This document shows positions 55,517 through 63,600 of a DNA stretch of 64,000 bases, piece after piece. Source of the DNA: Durusdinium trenchii (lineage: Eukaryota; Sar; Dinophyceae; Suessiales; Symbiodiniaceae); assembly GCA_963970005.1 (NCBI GenBank), contig CAXAMN010025694.1:192642-256641 (forward strand). The letters are read 5' to 3'. The notes below the pieces were generated by a model, which was given only the letters and a program-made list of their open reading frames with translations, did no database searches and was not told the origin of the DNA. How positions within the stretch are numbered: the first letter of the stretch is position 1; the number at the start of each line of letters is the position of its first letter. Both the position numbers and the translations under genes were made by a program.

Positions 55517-56012
55517 GGTGGCTGGGCGAAGTATCACTGGATCGTGGGCGAGGAGCACCGGTTGTTGATTTGAGCAAGCTGAACATGCGAGAACAGGTCG
55601 GGGAAAATCAAATGAGGGAGCAATCAGTGCCAGTGGAGTACAGTGGCGTTAAAACAGTCATGCTGTCGGAAACCGAGGGGCCAAAAGAGGAAAAACCCCG
55701 AAAACAGCTGAGAAAACAGGAACGCCGCAAAAAACAAGAGAGGTTTTTCATGTGAATCCAAAACCATGGTTAGTGTCTGACTGTCCACTGAAACGCGCTG
55801 TTTTTTCGTTGTGCGAAGTGAAACCGAGCGTGTTGGTCTGCGGAGTAAGCTGAGCCAATGTCCGAAGATGATGGTGGGCATGTTGGTGGAAGGCTGTGGT
55901 AAAACCAGGCCTACATAGGAAAACTACGGAGGGAGTGTGGGTAGGAAAAGTTATTGTATGAATCATCCTCGGTGAAATCATGACAGGCGCCTCAGAAGCT
56001 GCAGCTGCGTGA
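55517..56012 (-). other. Spacer between retroelement ORFs
   Basis: About 500 bases without a long frame. Read on the minus strand it contains GGATTCACATGAAAAACC and several C/T-rich stretches. No spliced-leader-like motif was found here, unlike the spacers further upstream. Confidence 0.45.
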
Positions 56013-57506
56013 TCACTGGTTGTCTGCATGCCACGGGTCTGTAGCGGGGTCATAGTACTGGTGTGATAGTGGCAGGGGGCGCCCCTGCGTGTCCACCCTG
56101 GTCGTAGATGGGTGGAGCATGACCACTGGGGGTGGTGGACCCAAGTCGGAGGAGCCAGTCTGTGGTGGGATGAATGGGGTGGGTTGCTGTGTTGGAAGGG
56201 GATAATGTGCTGGCCACGGGTGCGTGGGTGAGGGAGCGACTGTTGGTGGTGCCACGGATGGTGTAGGCGTGTAAGATCCGCCTTGGAAGCACGGCCAGCC
56301 AGTTGCCGGGGGCACAGGCTGAAGGGGTTCGGTGGTAGCATGATGTTGTAGGGCTTGAGAAAGTGATGGTGGAGGTCGCTTTGGAAGCGGGTGGACTGCA
56401 GTTGTGGAATGGCGGTTGATGCCGGAGGCGCTGCTGTGGGGGGTCGGGGAGCCGGTGCGTGGATCCGGCTGGCGGGTGCGGGGGGGGGTAGTGGTGCGAG
56501 GAGGTGTCTTGGAGCGCCTGTTGCGCGGTGTGCCGCCGATGGGGGATGGAAATGTCGGTGGAGTGTGGGGCTGTTCCGGCAAGGTGACAGGGGGTGTGGG
56601 GATGAGGTTGACGTACTGCCATCGATCGTGTGGTTGTTTGTTGGTGGCTGATGTGGGATTGGGGGATGCTGTGGGAAAAGTACTGCTGGCTGTGGGAGGG
56701 GAGGTAGCCGATTGGTTATTGTCTGCTGTGGGTATGAGGCCGGCAAAAGAAGGGAGCTGGACGATGGCGTGGATGTCCGTCTGGATGTGACGGTGATGGG
56801 TGGCTGCTCGAGGGGTTGCTCGAGGAGTGGTCTGTTGGGATTCGTGCATGAGAAGTGGTGGAAGTGGGTTGGCCAAAATGGATTCTGAAGATGGGGGAGT
56901 TTGAGTGGCGACATCTTGCAGAGTGGTAGTTCTGGCCGCGGCGGTGGGAATTGGGTAGAAGCGAAGAGGTGAAGTGGAACTGGGAGGAGGATCTGTCTCT
57001 GTGTGTGTTGATGTGGAGGTCTGTGCGGTTAGGTTGGAATCCAGGAAGTATGCTGCTGGGGGAAACCGAGCCATGGTGTCAATGGCATTGAGAGCCAAGC
57101 GCGTGTGGCCCTGGATGCGTTGTACGTTGTTGTGGTAAATGGCAATGAGCCGCTGGACGGGTGGTGGAAGTGTGTCGGTGAGAGGTTGATGTCCGATAGG
57201 GGTGTCAGTGAGGGCGTTGAGGCTGTCCAGGTGTTGGTGAAGAACGAATCTGTGGACATGAAGGTCAGTGAGGATGCCCATGAGGGCGTGGGGTGGTTGG
57301 AAGGTGTATACTTCGGCCCAAAACGATTGGTCTGCCGAGATGTTGGTGGTGGCTGATTGTGCAGGTTGTGAGGGTGTGTGAACTGGATTGGGTTGAGGCT
57401 GCAGCGGGGAAGGTGGATTGTGCACTGGCGGAGGTAGTTCCTCCGGATCTTCATTGAAGAGGAATAGAACCTCAGACTGCTCATCATACTCGGCGTTGCT
57501 CTCCAT
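56013..57506 (-). CDS. Retroelement ORF, Pro/Thr-rich, 497 residues
   Basis: Starts at ATG 57506 (MESNAEYDEQSEVLFLFNED), an acidic opening followed by a Pro-rich stretch. A predicted helical part follows (FWAEVYTFQPPHALMGILTD then HVHRFVLHQHLDSL and VQRLIAIYHNNVQRIQGHTR). The remaining two-thirds is low-complexity Pro/Thr/Ser/Arg, including RNRRSKTPPRTTTPP. The helical part has the same layout as the paralogous pair at 58.8-60.4 kb, so it may be a diverged third copy. Function is unknown. A weak spliced-leader-like motif lies 55 bases upstream of the ATG. Confidence 0.55.
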   Translation of the reverse strand: MESNAEYDEQSEVLFLFNEDPEELPPPVHNPPSPLQPQPNPVHTPSQPAQSATTNISADQSFWAEVYTFQPPHALMGILTDLHVHRFVLHQHLDSLNALTDTPIGHQPLTDTLPPPVQRLIAIYHNNVQRIQGHTRLALNAIDTMARFPPAAYFLDSNLTAQTSTSTHTETDPPPSSTSPLRFYPIPTAAARTTTLQDVATQTPPSSESILANPLPPLLMHESQQTTPRATPRAATHHRHIQTDIHAIVQLPSFAGLIPTADNNQSATSPPTASSTFPTASPNPTSATNKQPHDRWQYVNLIPTPPVTLPEQPHTPPTFPSPIGGTPRNRRSKTPPRTTTPPRTRQPDPRTGSPTPHSSASGINRHSTTAVHPLPKRPPPSLSQALQHHATTEPLQPVPPATGWPCFQGGSYTPTPSVAPPTVAPSPTHPWPAHYPLPTQQPTPFIPPQTGSSDLGPPPPVVMLHPSTTRVDTQGRPLPLSHQYYDPATDPWHADNQ

Positions 57507-57751
57507 TGACAGGTAAGAGTGGAGGCGGTGCGCGGTTGCAGGTAACGATCACAAGTTTGAAAAACGGCTGCAGTCAAACAGAAGACACTCTCCCAGTGGA
57601 ACTGGGAAGGTAGAACGAGGCCTCAATCTAAGTAGAATGGGCAGAAAAACTGCGCAGACAAAGTCGAACAAGTGGAAAGTGAAAAACCCGGAAAGGAGAT
57701 GGCGTGCTTTTTTGGTCATCATACGCTGTGTGAGAATGGTGTGGGGTGAAA

Positions 57752-58591
57752 CTATGAGCTACTGTGGCGTGAGTTGAGCTCGGCTGCGGCTGCAGCGGCG
57801 GCTTGGCGCGCAATCCGCAGGATGGTCTGTTGTAGCGTGGCCGCCTGCTGCTCTGTTAGTGGCGCGTCTGGAATAGGAGGTACTGGTGGGAACACTGTGG
57901 TGGTGTTGGTGGTGGTGGTTGGGCGGAAGTGAGTTGGTGGTACGGGACGTGATGTGGCTGGTCGTCGAGTGGGATGTGTTGTGGGATTGAGGTAGTGTTT
58001 GATGTCGTTGGAAAAATTGAAGGGTAGAAGTTGGCCGTTCCGGTGGGGACGTGGAATGGTGACCTGTAAGGGGATGCGTGTAGGTGTTGCTGAATGTGGA
58101 GCATGGTGCCATTGTGGGGGGCCCACCCAGGTGGTATTGATGGGTGGGTGCCCCGGACGTGCTTTTGGTAGAATGGGAACATTGGTGGTGAGGATGACAG
58201 GGTCCTCAGTGCTGGTGGAGGATGTGGTAGATGGTGGTGCCGGTGGTGCCGTGGAATGCGGAGGTATGGCTGTAGGCTGTGTTGGTGTTGGCTTGGGGTT
58301 TGTCTGTGGTGTGTTGCGTGTGGACAGGTTCCGGTAAGATGTGTGGGAAACAGGGGGGGCTTTGGCTGGTGGTGTTGTAGATGTGGTGGAGGTTTTATCC
58401 GGTACAGCGCTGACCGGAGGGCAAAGCATGGGAGTATGCTGTGGGGAATCTTCCTCCTTTTTCGTGAGTTCCCGCTTTGTGTCGTTGGTGGATGACTCAA
58501 CGGCTTCTGCCTTGGTGAGGTGTGGTGTCTCATCCTTCACTTCGATAGACTCTGTGGGAGTGCGATCCCAGTCGGGAGAGTCGTAATCCAT
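57752..58591 (-). CDS. Retroelement ORF, Pro/Thr-rich, ~279 residues
   Basis: ATG at 58591 opens MDYDSPDWDRTPTESIEVKD, acidic like the next ORF's start. An upstream alternative at 58738 would add 49 residues but is not needed and lies across the SL-like motif. The middle contains VILTTNVPILPKARPGHPPI and VTIPRPHRNGQLLPFNF, the only parts with a folded look. The C terminus is an Ala-rich helix (QQTILRIARQAAAAAAAEL). No family is recognised. Confidence 0.55.
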   Translation of the reverse strand: MDYDSPDWDRTPTESIEVKDETPHLTKAEAVESSTNDTKRELTKKEEDSPQHTPMLCPPVSAVPDKTSTTSTTPPAKAPPVSHTSYRNLSTRNTPQTNPKPTPTQPTAIPPHSTAPPAPPSTTSSTSTEDPVILTTNVPILPKARPGHPPINTTWVGPPQWHHAPHSATPTRIPLQVTIPRPHRNGQLLPFNFSNDIKHYLNPTTHPTRRPATSRPVPPTHFRPTTTTNTTTVFPPVPPIPDAPLTEQQAATLQQTILRIARQAAAAAAAELNSRHSSS

Positions 58592-58642
58592 GGGGTAGTG
58601 AGAAGGCGAAGTGAGTTGTATGAAGCGGCCCGTCGAGAGTTC

Positions 58643-58655
58643 AAATGGCTGCGGA
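58643..58655 (-). promoter_or_regulatory. Spliced-leader-like motif TCCGCAGCCATTT
   Basis: On the minus strand TCCGCAGCCATTTGAACTC lies 52 bases before the ATG at 58591. It matches the first 13 bases of DinoSL at 12 positions, and further scattered matches follow to the CTC. Confidence 0.6.
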
Positions 58656-58774
58656 GATAAATGTGTGACTGCTGGGTGGTAAAAAGGAGATAGTGTGAAG
58701 AAAACTAGAAGGACGGGTTTTTTCTCAACTCCGAGCAAAGCGTAATGTGTGAGACCAAGCGTTGTCCGGGCGCC

Positions 58775-59494
58775 TCAGGGGGAGGAGGACGGTGTGTCAG
58801 CAAGCAGGTGGCAAGCTACCGAGGAGGTGGAACTGGAGTTGGAGGCTGTCCAAAGTGCTTGATGCAGGTGTCCGCGGTGGCCGGGAGCTGCGGAAGGTCG
58901 GTCTGGGATGATCTGGTGCCGAGGGGTTGTGTGGTTCGGCTGTGAGAGTGTGGTGAGGGGAAGCCGGTCTCGGGAACGAGATCTGTCCCTGCCACTGAAC
59001 CGGCGAATGAGTGGTGGTGTGTTGGTGGGTGATGGTGTGGCTGGGGTGGCTCCAGAGAGGAGGTTGGTTTGTTGTGGTGGGATGTCAATGGTGGGATCAA
59101 TGCGGTAGTGGCCAGGGGAGCCTGGTGAGCCAGGAAGGAATTGCAGCCTGTTGAGTCCACGGCGGGCGTCGTGGGTGGTGTTGATCAAATGTCGCAGTGT
59201 GTTGCGTGTCTGCAGAAAAAGTCTGTAGGCTGGTGTATTGGTGAAAGTAGACATTGGGGGGATGGGATCCTGCACAATGGGGTGATGTTGGAGATCCTCA
59301 ACAAGTGAGGATATAGTGCTGAGCATCCAGTGGAGCAGGAGTAGTTCAGGTTGGTGTGTCACGGACGGAGCCAAGTATGGCATGGGATTGTTCGGTAAAG
59401 AGTAGCTGTGGTGTGGAGTGGGTGGGCCAGGGGATAAAGTAGTGGTCGCTGAAAAAGGAGGTTGTGGAGTTCGTAGATCATCACGAGGCATCAT
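58775..59494 (-). CDS. Retroelement ORF, paralogue B, 239 residues
   Basis: Starts at ATG 59494 (MMPRDDLRTPQPP). After a Pro-rich opening comes a helical part (LLLHWMLSTISSLVEDLQHH, AYRLFLQTRNTLRHLINTTH), then PGSPGSPGHYRIDPTIDIPP, then a basic SR-type tail (RRFSGRDRSRSRDRLP). The block LLQF/LQFLPGSPG..GHYRI.PT and the RSRSRD tail are shared with the ORF just upstream, showing tandem duplication. The SR-like tail suggests RNA or nuclear interaction. Function is unknown. Confidence 0.6.
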   Translation of the reverse strand: MMPRDDLRTPQPPFSATTTLSPGPPTPHHSYSLPNNPMPYLAPSVTHQPELLLLHWMLSTISSLVEDLQHHPIVQDPIPPMSTFTNTPAYRLFLQTRNTLRHLINTTHDARRGLNRLQFLPGSPGSPGHYRIDPTIDIPPQQTNLLSGATPATPSPTNTPPLIRRFSGRDRSRSRDRLPLTTLSQPNHTTPRHQIIPDRPSAAPGHRGHLHQALWTASNSSSTSSVACHLLADTPSSSP

Positions 59495-59535
59495 GTCGTA
59501 GAAAGGACGGGCGGTTATGAAGAAACAGTTCGGTC

Positions 59536-59548
59536 AAATGGCTGCGGA
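59536..59548 (-). promoter_or_regulatory. Spliced-leader-like motif TCCGCAGCCATTT
   Basis: On the minus strand TCCGCAGCCATTTGACC lies 42 bases before the ATG at 59494, the same 12/13 match to DinoSL as at 58643. GGTTTTTCACATTTAC precedes it by about 25 bases. Confidence 0.6.
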
Positions 59549-59759
59549 AAATATGGTGGCAAGTAAATGTGAAAAACCATTAACAGTGTGAGTGTGAAAA
59601 GTAGTAGTTCTGTTGGATGGCTGAGTTTTGCCGCTCGCCGAGAAAATCAGTGAGACTTGAAAAACAAAATGTAGCAGCAGCCGTGGGCAGGGATGCCGTC
59701 TCATAGTTGGCAAACTGCGTAGCGGCTGCCGTAGAGCCTGAGGTTGGATGTTGCTGTAG

Positions 59760-60368
59760 TTAGCCACTGCGGTGTGAGAGGTTGTCGCGGGACCGTGAAC
59801 GTTCCCTGGTGTGAGTGGTGGTGTTGATGTTGGTGGCCGAGGTGGCTTGTGGTGGGGGACCTGTCCAGTACGAGTGTAGACGTTCGGCGTCTTGTGGTGG
59901 GGTACGTGGTGAGGGAGAGGGTGAGCGGCTGGAAAGTCCGGGTGGTAGTGGAAAACCTGGCGGTATGTTGTGTAGAATGGCCAGGTTTCTGCTGGAGAGC
60001 GTGGCTGTGGGGTTGATGCGGTATTGTCCCGGGAGCCCTGGGCCGGTGGTAACAAATTGAAGGAGACGACGAGCCTGGGAGAGGTTATCAATCAGGCGGT
60101 CCAGCAAGATCAGGTCACCGCGCATTCGGTAAAGGAGGTTGTATGCTCTCTGGTCTTGAAAATAGGTCTGGCTTGGCATAGGTTCAGTGTGAAATGGGTG
60201 ATGGCGGAGGTGTTGGTTGACCAGAAAGAGGAGGTCCAGAGAGCCGTTGAGGGATTGAAAGTCAGGCTGAGTGCCAATCGAAGGTTGGAGCCAGCTCGGA
60301 GGGCGCTGTGGGAGGTAGTGTTCTGTGTCGGCGGTGTTGTTATGAGGGCGAGCGCGAGGACTGGCCAT
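59760..60368 (-). CDS. Retroelement ORF, paralogue A, ~202 residues
   Basis: ATG at 60368 opens MASPRARPHNNTADTEHYLP. Helical part SLDLLFLVNQHLRHHPFHTE and AYNLLYRMRGDLILLDRLID, then GPGLPGQYRINPTATLSSRN, then Pro-rich DNA-encoded linker and a C-terminal RERSRSRDNLSHRSG. It aligns along its whole length with paralogue B (58775-59494). A non-ATG upstream start at 60449 is possible but would span the SL-like motif. Confidence 0.6.
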   Translation of the reverse strand: MASPRARPHNNTADTEHYLPQRPPSWLQPSIGTQPDFQSLNGSLDLLFLVNQHLRHHPFHTEPMPSQTYFQDQRAYNLLYRMRGDLILLDRLIDNLSQARRLLQFVTTGPGLPGQYRINPTATLSSRNLAILHNIPPGFPLPPGLSSRSPSPSPRTPPQDAERLHSYWTGPPPQATSATNINTTTHTRERSRSRDNLSHRSG

Positions 60369-60395
60369 GACAATTGATGGAATAAAATGGCGCAC

Positions 60396-60408
60396 AAAAG
60401 GCTGCGGA
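60396..60408 (-). promoter_or_regulatory. Spliced-leader-like motif TCCGCAGCCTTTT
   Basis: On the minus strand TCCGCAGCCTTTTGTGC lies 28 bases before the ATG at 60368. It differs from the DinoSL start at two of 13 positions. Weaker relatives stand at 57561-57573 (CTGCAGCCGTTTT) and 63537-63550 (TCCGCTGCCTTTTT). Confidence 0.5.
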
Positions 60409-60545
60409 GCTGAAGTGAGCCTGAAAACTGACAAATCGAAGTTGGGCAACCTGGTGAAAGTAGACTGGGCGTGAAAAACTAAATGTCAGTGCACGTCAGT
60501 GGATTTGTCCTGCGGCACGCCGTAGAGAGAGGTGGGTGAAACGGG

Positions 60546-61358
60546 TCAAATGAAATAACTGCCAACGGGCGTAAGTGGAGATTTCTCCGGATGACTGTCC
60601 TCACTAAGTTCTCGCTCAGCGGCCGGCGTCAGCAGCACAGCAGCAGGAGGCGTTTGATGTGGTGAAGTCGGTGGCGTTGTTATGGGGGAAGGGGAGAAAT
60701 CCGGTTGTGAATGTGGTGCTGGGGAAACTGCTGGTGATGTGGGTGTTGGTGATGGGGAAGGTGCTTGTCTTGGTGGTTCGGTTGGTAGTGGTGTGGAGAA
60801 GAGTTGCTGGTCCTGCTGACGTTGCATGTCTTTGAGTTCTTGCCATCGGGCTTGGCATTGCTCTACGGAGAAGCCCACTCGGCGAGCCACAGTGGTCCAG
60901 TTGGGACGAAGTCTGGGGTTTTCTTTGAGTTCGACCAGGCGGCAGTCGGCGTCGCCGTCCCAAGCATCCCAGTCCGCCTGTTGGTTCAGTGGTGGTGGGG
61001 GTAGTTGCTTCCGCTTGCGTGTTGTGGTGGGTTGTGGATCTGGGGGTGTTGTTGGAGTGTCGTCTGAGTCTTTTGAGGGTGGTGCTGGTAAACGGATGGG
61101 TGGTCTGGATGGTGCTGAGTCACAAGATGAGGTAGTAGATGGTAAACGTATAGGGTGGTTGGGCGGCGTTGGAAGTGGCTGAAAGTGTTGGCGGAAAGTG
61201 GGGTCCGCTTGGTGGATGTGGTGGAGGAACTGAGTGTGGAGGTGTGCTACACTATCGGTTGCTTGTCTGAGCAGGTTTTGCACCTGCGAAAGTACCACTG
61301 TGGTTCTGTGTATGAGAGTTGAGGTGTCGTTGTGTAGAGGTGTCGGTGTGCTGCGCAT
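60546..61358 (-). CDS. Retroelement ORF with SANT/Myb-like domain
   Basis: About 270 residues from ATG 61358 (MRSTPTPLHNDTSTLIHRTT). A short helical N terminus (VQNLLRQATDSVAHLHTQFL) is followed by a Pro/Ser-rich linker. A SANT/Myb-like fold then shows three spaced tryptophans: DWDAWDGDADCRLVELKENP, NWTTVARRVGFSVEQCQARW, QELKDM. The rest is Pro/Thr/Gln-rich and ends at TGA. A SANT domain would bind DNA or chromatin, so it could act in target choice or transcription of the element. The family assignment comes from the W-W-W spacing only. Confidence 0.6.
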   Translation of the reverse strand: MRSTPTPLHNDTSTLIHRTTVVLSQVQNLLRQATDSVAHLHTQFLHHIHQADPTFRQHFQPLPTPPNHPIRLPSTTSSCDSAPSRPPIRLPAPPSKDSDDTPTTPPDPQPTTTRKRKQLPPPPLNQQADWDAWDGDADCRLVELKENPRLRPNWTTVARRVGFSVEQCQARWQELKDMQRQQDQQLFSTPLPTEPPRQAPSPSPTPTSPAVSPAPHSQPDFSPSPITTPPTSPHQTPPAAVLLTPAAERELSEDSHPEKSPLTPVGSYFI

Positions 61359-61767
61359 GATTCGGAGATGTAGGGATGTACAATAGCACAGAATCGTCAC
61401 GGGTTGCTGCAGCAGCGCGCCAGAGCAGCCGGACAGCGGCGAGTCTGAGGGAGCGCGTCATCACGAGGCCGTGCATATGAATTAAGCGAGCATCAAATTC
61501 CCACAGGCAAAGTACGAAAATGCAATGCCGGTTGGACAGTCAAGTACATGAGAGTCTGACATGTGAAATACTCCATCAGAACAGCCGGTACAAATCGAAG
61601 AAAAATGTTTACAGCAAACACTGCAGAGCTTGAAAAATTGAGGGTTCAAAATTCGCGTGGCCGCTGCAGGAGGCTCTTTTTGCTGCTACGAGCAAAGGTT
61701 AGGTGGTGGTGTGAGACCAAAGGTGGATGTGGAGGTGGTAGTGGTGTGTAGATGTGGGACAGTGGTG
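61359..61767 (-). other. Spacer between retroelement ORFs
   Basis: No long frame on the minus strand. Contains CTGCTGCAGCAACCC and CTGCAGCGGCCACGCG but no clear spliced-leader-like motif. Confidence 0.4.
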
Positions 61768-63430
61768 TTATGTGTCCGGTGGAGTGGAGTTTGTGGACCA
61801 GGCCAGTCCTTTGACAATGGCGTGGTCCGGGTGGATCACCCAGCAGCGGCCCTTCTGATGAAAGACTGCACCATGGTGGTCGTTAAGGAGGTTCATGGCG
61901 TGTTCCTCACCTCCGGAGGTATATTTTGTGGCAGCACCCCAAGCAAGGAGTGTGATGATAAGGGAATGGGAGTTCTTGTGGAGTTGCCAGGTGTTGTGGA
62001 TGATGCGGGCAAATTCGTTGTGGTCATGGGGTTGGTTGTGGGTGATGCGAACGCCCTGGGCAAAAAATCCAGGGTAGTTGGCAAAGTGGAGTGTGCTGGG
62101 TAAAAATCGGCCTTGGCGTAGAATGTTGGAAATGTTGCCGACGGGGCCTGTGTGGCCTGCGTTGATGTGGGCGACTTCCCGGTGGGTTGATGTGGCTCGG
62201 GAAACCGCAGGTGGTTCTGGTGTAGTGGCTTTGGTGTTGAGGAAAGGAAGTGAAATGGCGTAGTACTGGAATTGGTCGTATTGGTGAGTTGTGTCGTTCC
62301 ACTTGGCGTGAGTATATTGTCGGAAATCGGTGATCTCCTTGTAGGTGATGTTGCAGTCTGTGAGGATATTGGCAACGTACTGGTGTTGTGGTCGGTTGGG
62401 ATTGTCGAGTTGGGTGGCGTGGAATTCGAGCCATTCCAGGATTTGGTCTGCAGGTGTGAAGGTGTGAAAGTTGGGTGGAGGTCGCCAACGGTTGATTGGG
62501 CGACGGAGGACGGCTGTGGTGGGAAATTGAGAGGGGTCTGGGTTGGTGTGTTCAGTGTTAGGGCGTAAATCAATGGGTTGTGGTGGTGAGCGACTGCGGG
62601 ATGGCGTAAGGCTGGATGTGTAAGTGGATGTTGAAGGCGAACGCCGTCGCCGGGTTGTGCTGTGATGTTTGGAGTGGCGGTGATGGCGATGTCGGCGGCG
62701 GTGGCGGTGGCGTCCTCTGTGGTGATGGTCGGACTTGCGTCGGCTCTTGTGGTGGTGGCGGCGACTGCTGTGTGGTGGTTGTGGGGAAGGTGGTTGTGGT
62801 GCTGGTGAGGCAGTGGTGTCAAGTTTGTCTGGTGCAGGTAGTGAAGATCCGGGTGCTGGTGTGGCTGATACTAGCGATGGGGATGCAGAATGTTGGGATA
62901 CGGTAGCTGGAGGGGTCGTGTTTTGGACCGGCAGTGGAGTGTCCGGGGCAGTCGTGTGGATGTGTTGGGTTGGTGGTGTTGGATCCGATGGTGGCTGCTG
63001 TTGGAGTGGAGGTTGGACTGGTGTTGAGGCGTTGATGGTTTGTGGAGGTGGTGGCGGGGGCAATGGTTGGAGTGGAGGCTGTGTGACTGGATGGATGATT
63101 GGCAATCGCAGTCTGTTGCTGTGTTGGAGGGGGATGGGTCAGTGTAGTGGGGGGAGGAAGTTCAGCCGGTGGTGTGGGATGTTGTGGTGGTAACAGGTAT
63201 GAAGGGGGAGGTGCTGCTGTCGGAAAGACTGGAGTTGGATGTGTGGGCTGCGGTGGCACGTGACATGGTTGCACAAACGTCCAAGTGGATGGTGTGCCGT
63301 AGGTCAGTGCAGTGGCGGTAGGGTTGGACAAAAAGGTGGTGGTTGAAATGGTTGTGGTTGTGGGTGAGGGTATGCCGATGGTTGTGTCGTGGGAAAGGTG
63401 GGTGCAGTTGATGGCTGTGGCAGCGGCCAT
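61768..63430 (-). CDS. Retroelement ORF, RS/His-rich with folded C terminus (needs a +1 shift)
   Basis: An ATG at 63430 opens MAAATAINCTHLSHDTTIGI in one frame that ends at 62819. The frame that carries recognisable protein texture runs from about 63137 to 61768 and has no ATG near its start. Together they would give about 550 residues: a Pro/Thr-rich head, a strongly basic stretch of His, Arg and Ser (SRRHHHKSRRKSDHHHRGRH), an SR part (TPSRSRSPP), then two folded parts (DQILEWLEFHATQLDNPNRP and FARIIHNTWQLHKNSHSLII). The motif GHTGPVGNISNILRQGRFLP faintly resembles the HGT...IL..G motif seen in the ORF before RT. The break could be a one-base indel or a programmed +1 shift. Confidence 0.45.
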
Positions 63431-63600
63431 GTGGGTTGAGGTTGTGTGGTAGGTAATGGTGGTGGCGTGGTGTGAGCGTAGGGCCACGGAAAATGCATGT
63501 CGTGGTCGTAGCTATGGCACGGCGCGGCGCGGCAGCAAAAAGGCAGCGGAGCAGTGCCGAGTTGTATTGTCTTGTTGTTGTTGAAGGTGTCATCTCTGGT

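Larger units (their letters stand above)
51362..63600 (-). mobile_element. Giant multi-ORF retroelement (Penelope-like RT, novel architecture candidate)
   Basis: At least eight consecutive long frames on one strand, all without introns, all rich in Pro, Thr, Ser and His, with spacers of 76 to about 500 bases, ending in an RT protein. Order in the direction of reading: RS/His-rich ORF (63430-61768, frame-broken), SANT-like ORF (61358-60546), paralogous pair (60368-59760 and 59494-58775), ORF at 58591-57752, ORF at 57506-56013, ORF at 55516-54233, and RT at 54157-51362. Shared composition, orientation, spacer motifs and paralogy argue for one unit. The 5' end may lie beyond the window. Terminal repeats and target-site duplications were not seen. 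Confidence 0.65.

Noticed and set aside
52970..55573. Plus-strand frames opposite the retroelement ORFs (Val/Gly/Trp-rich)
   Set aside because: They mirror the Pro/Thr/His-rich minus ORFs; RT and GIY-YIG motifs exist only on the minus strand.
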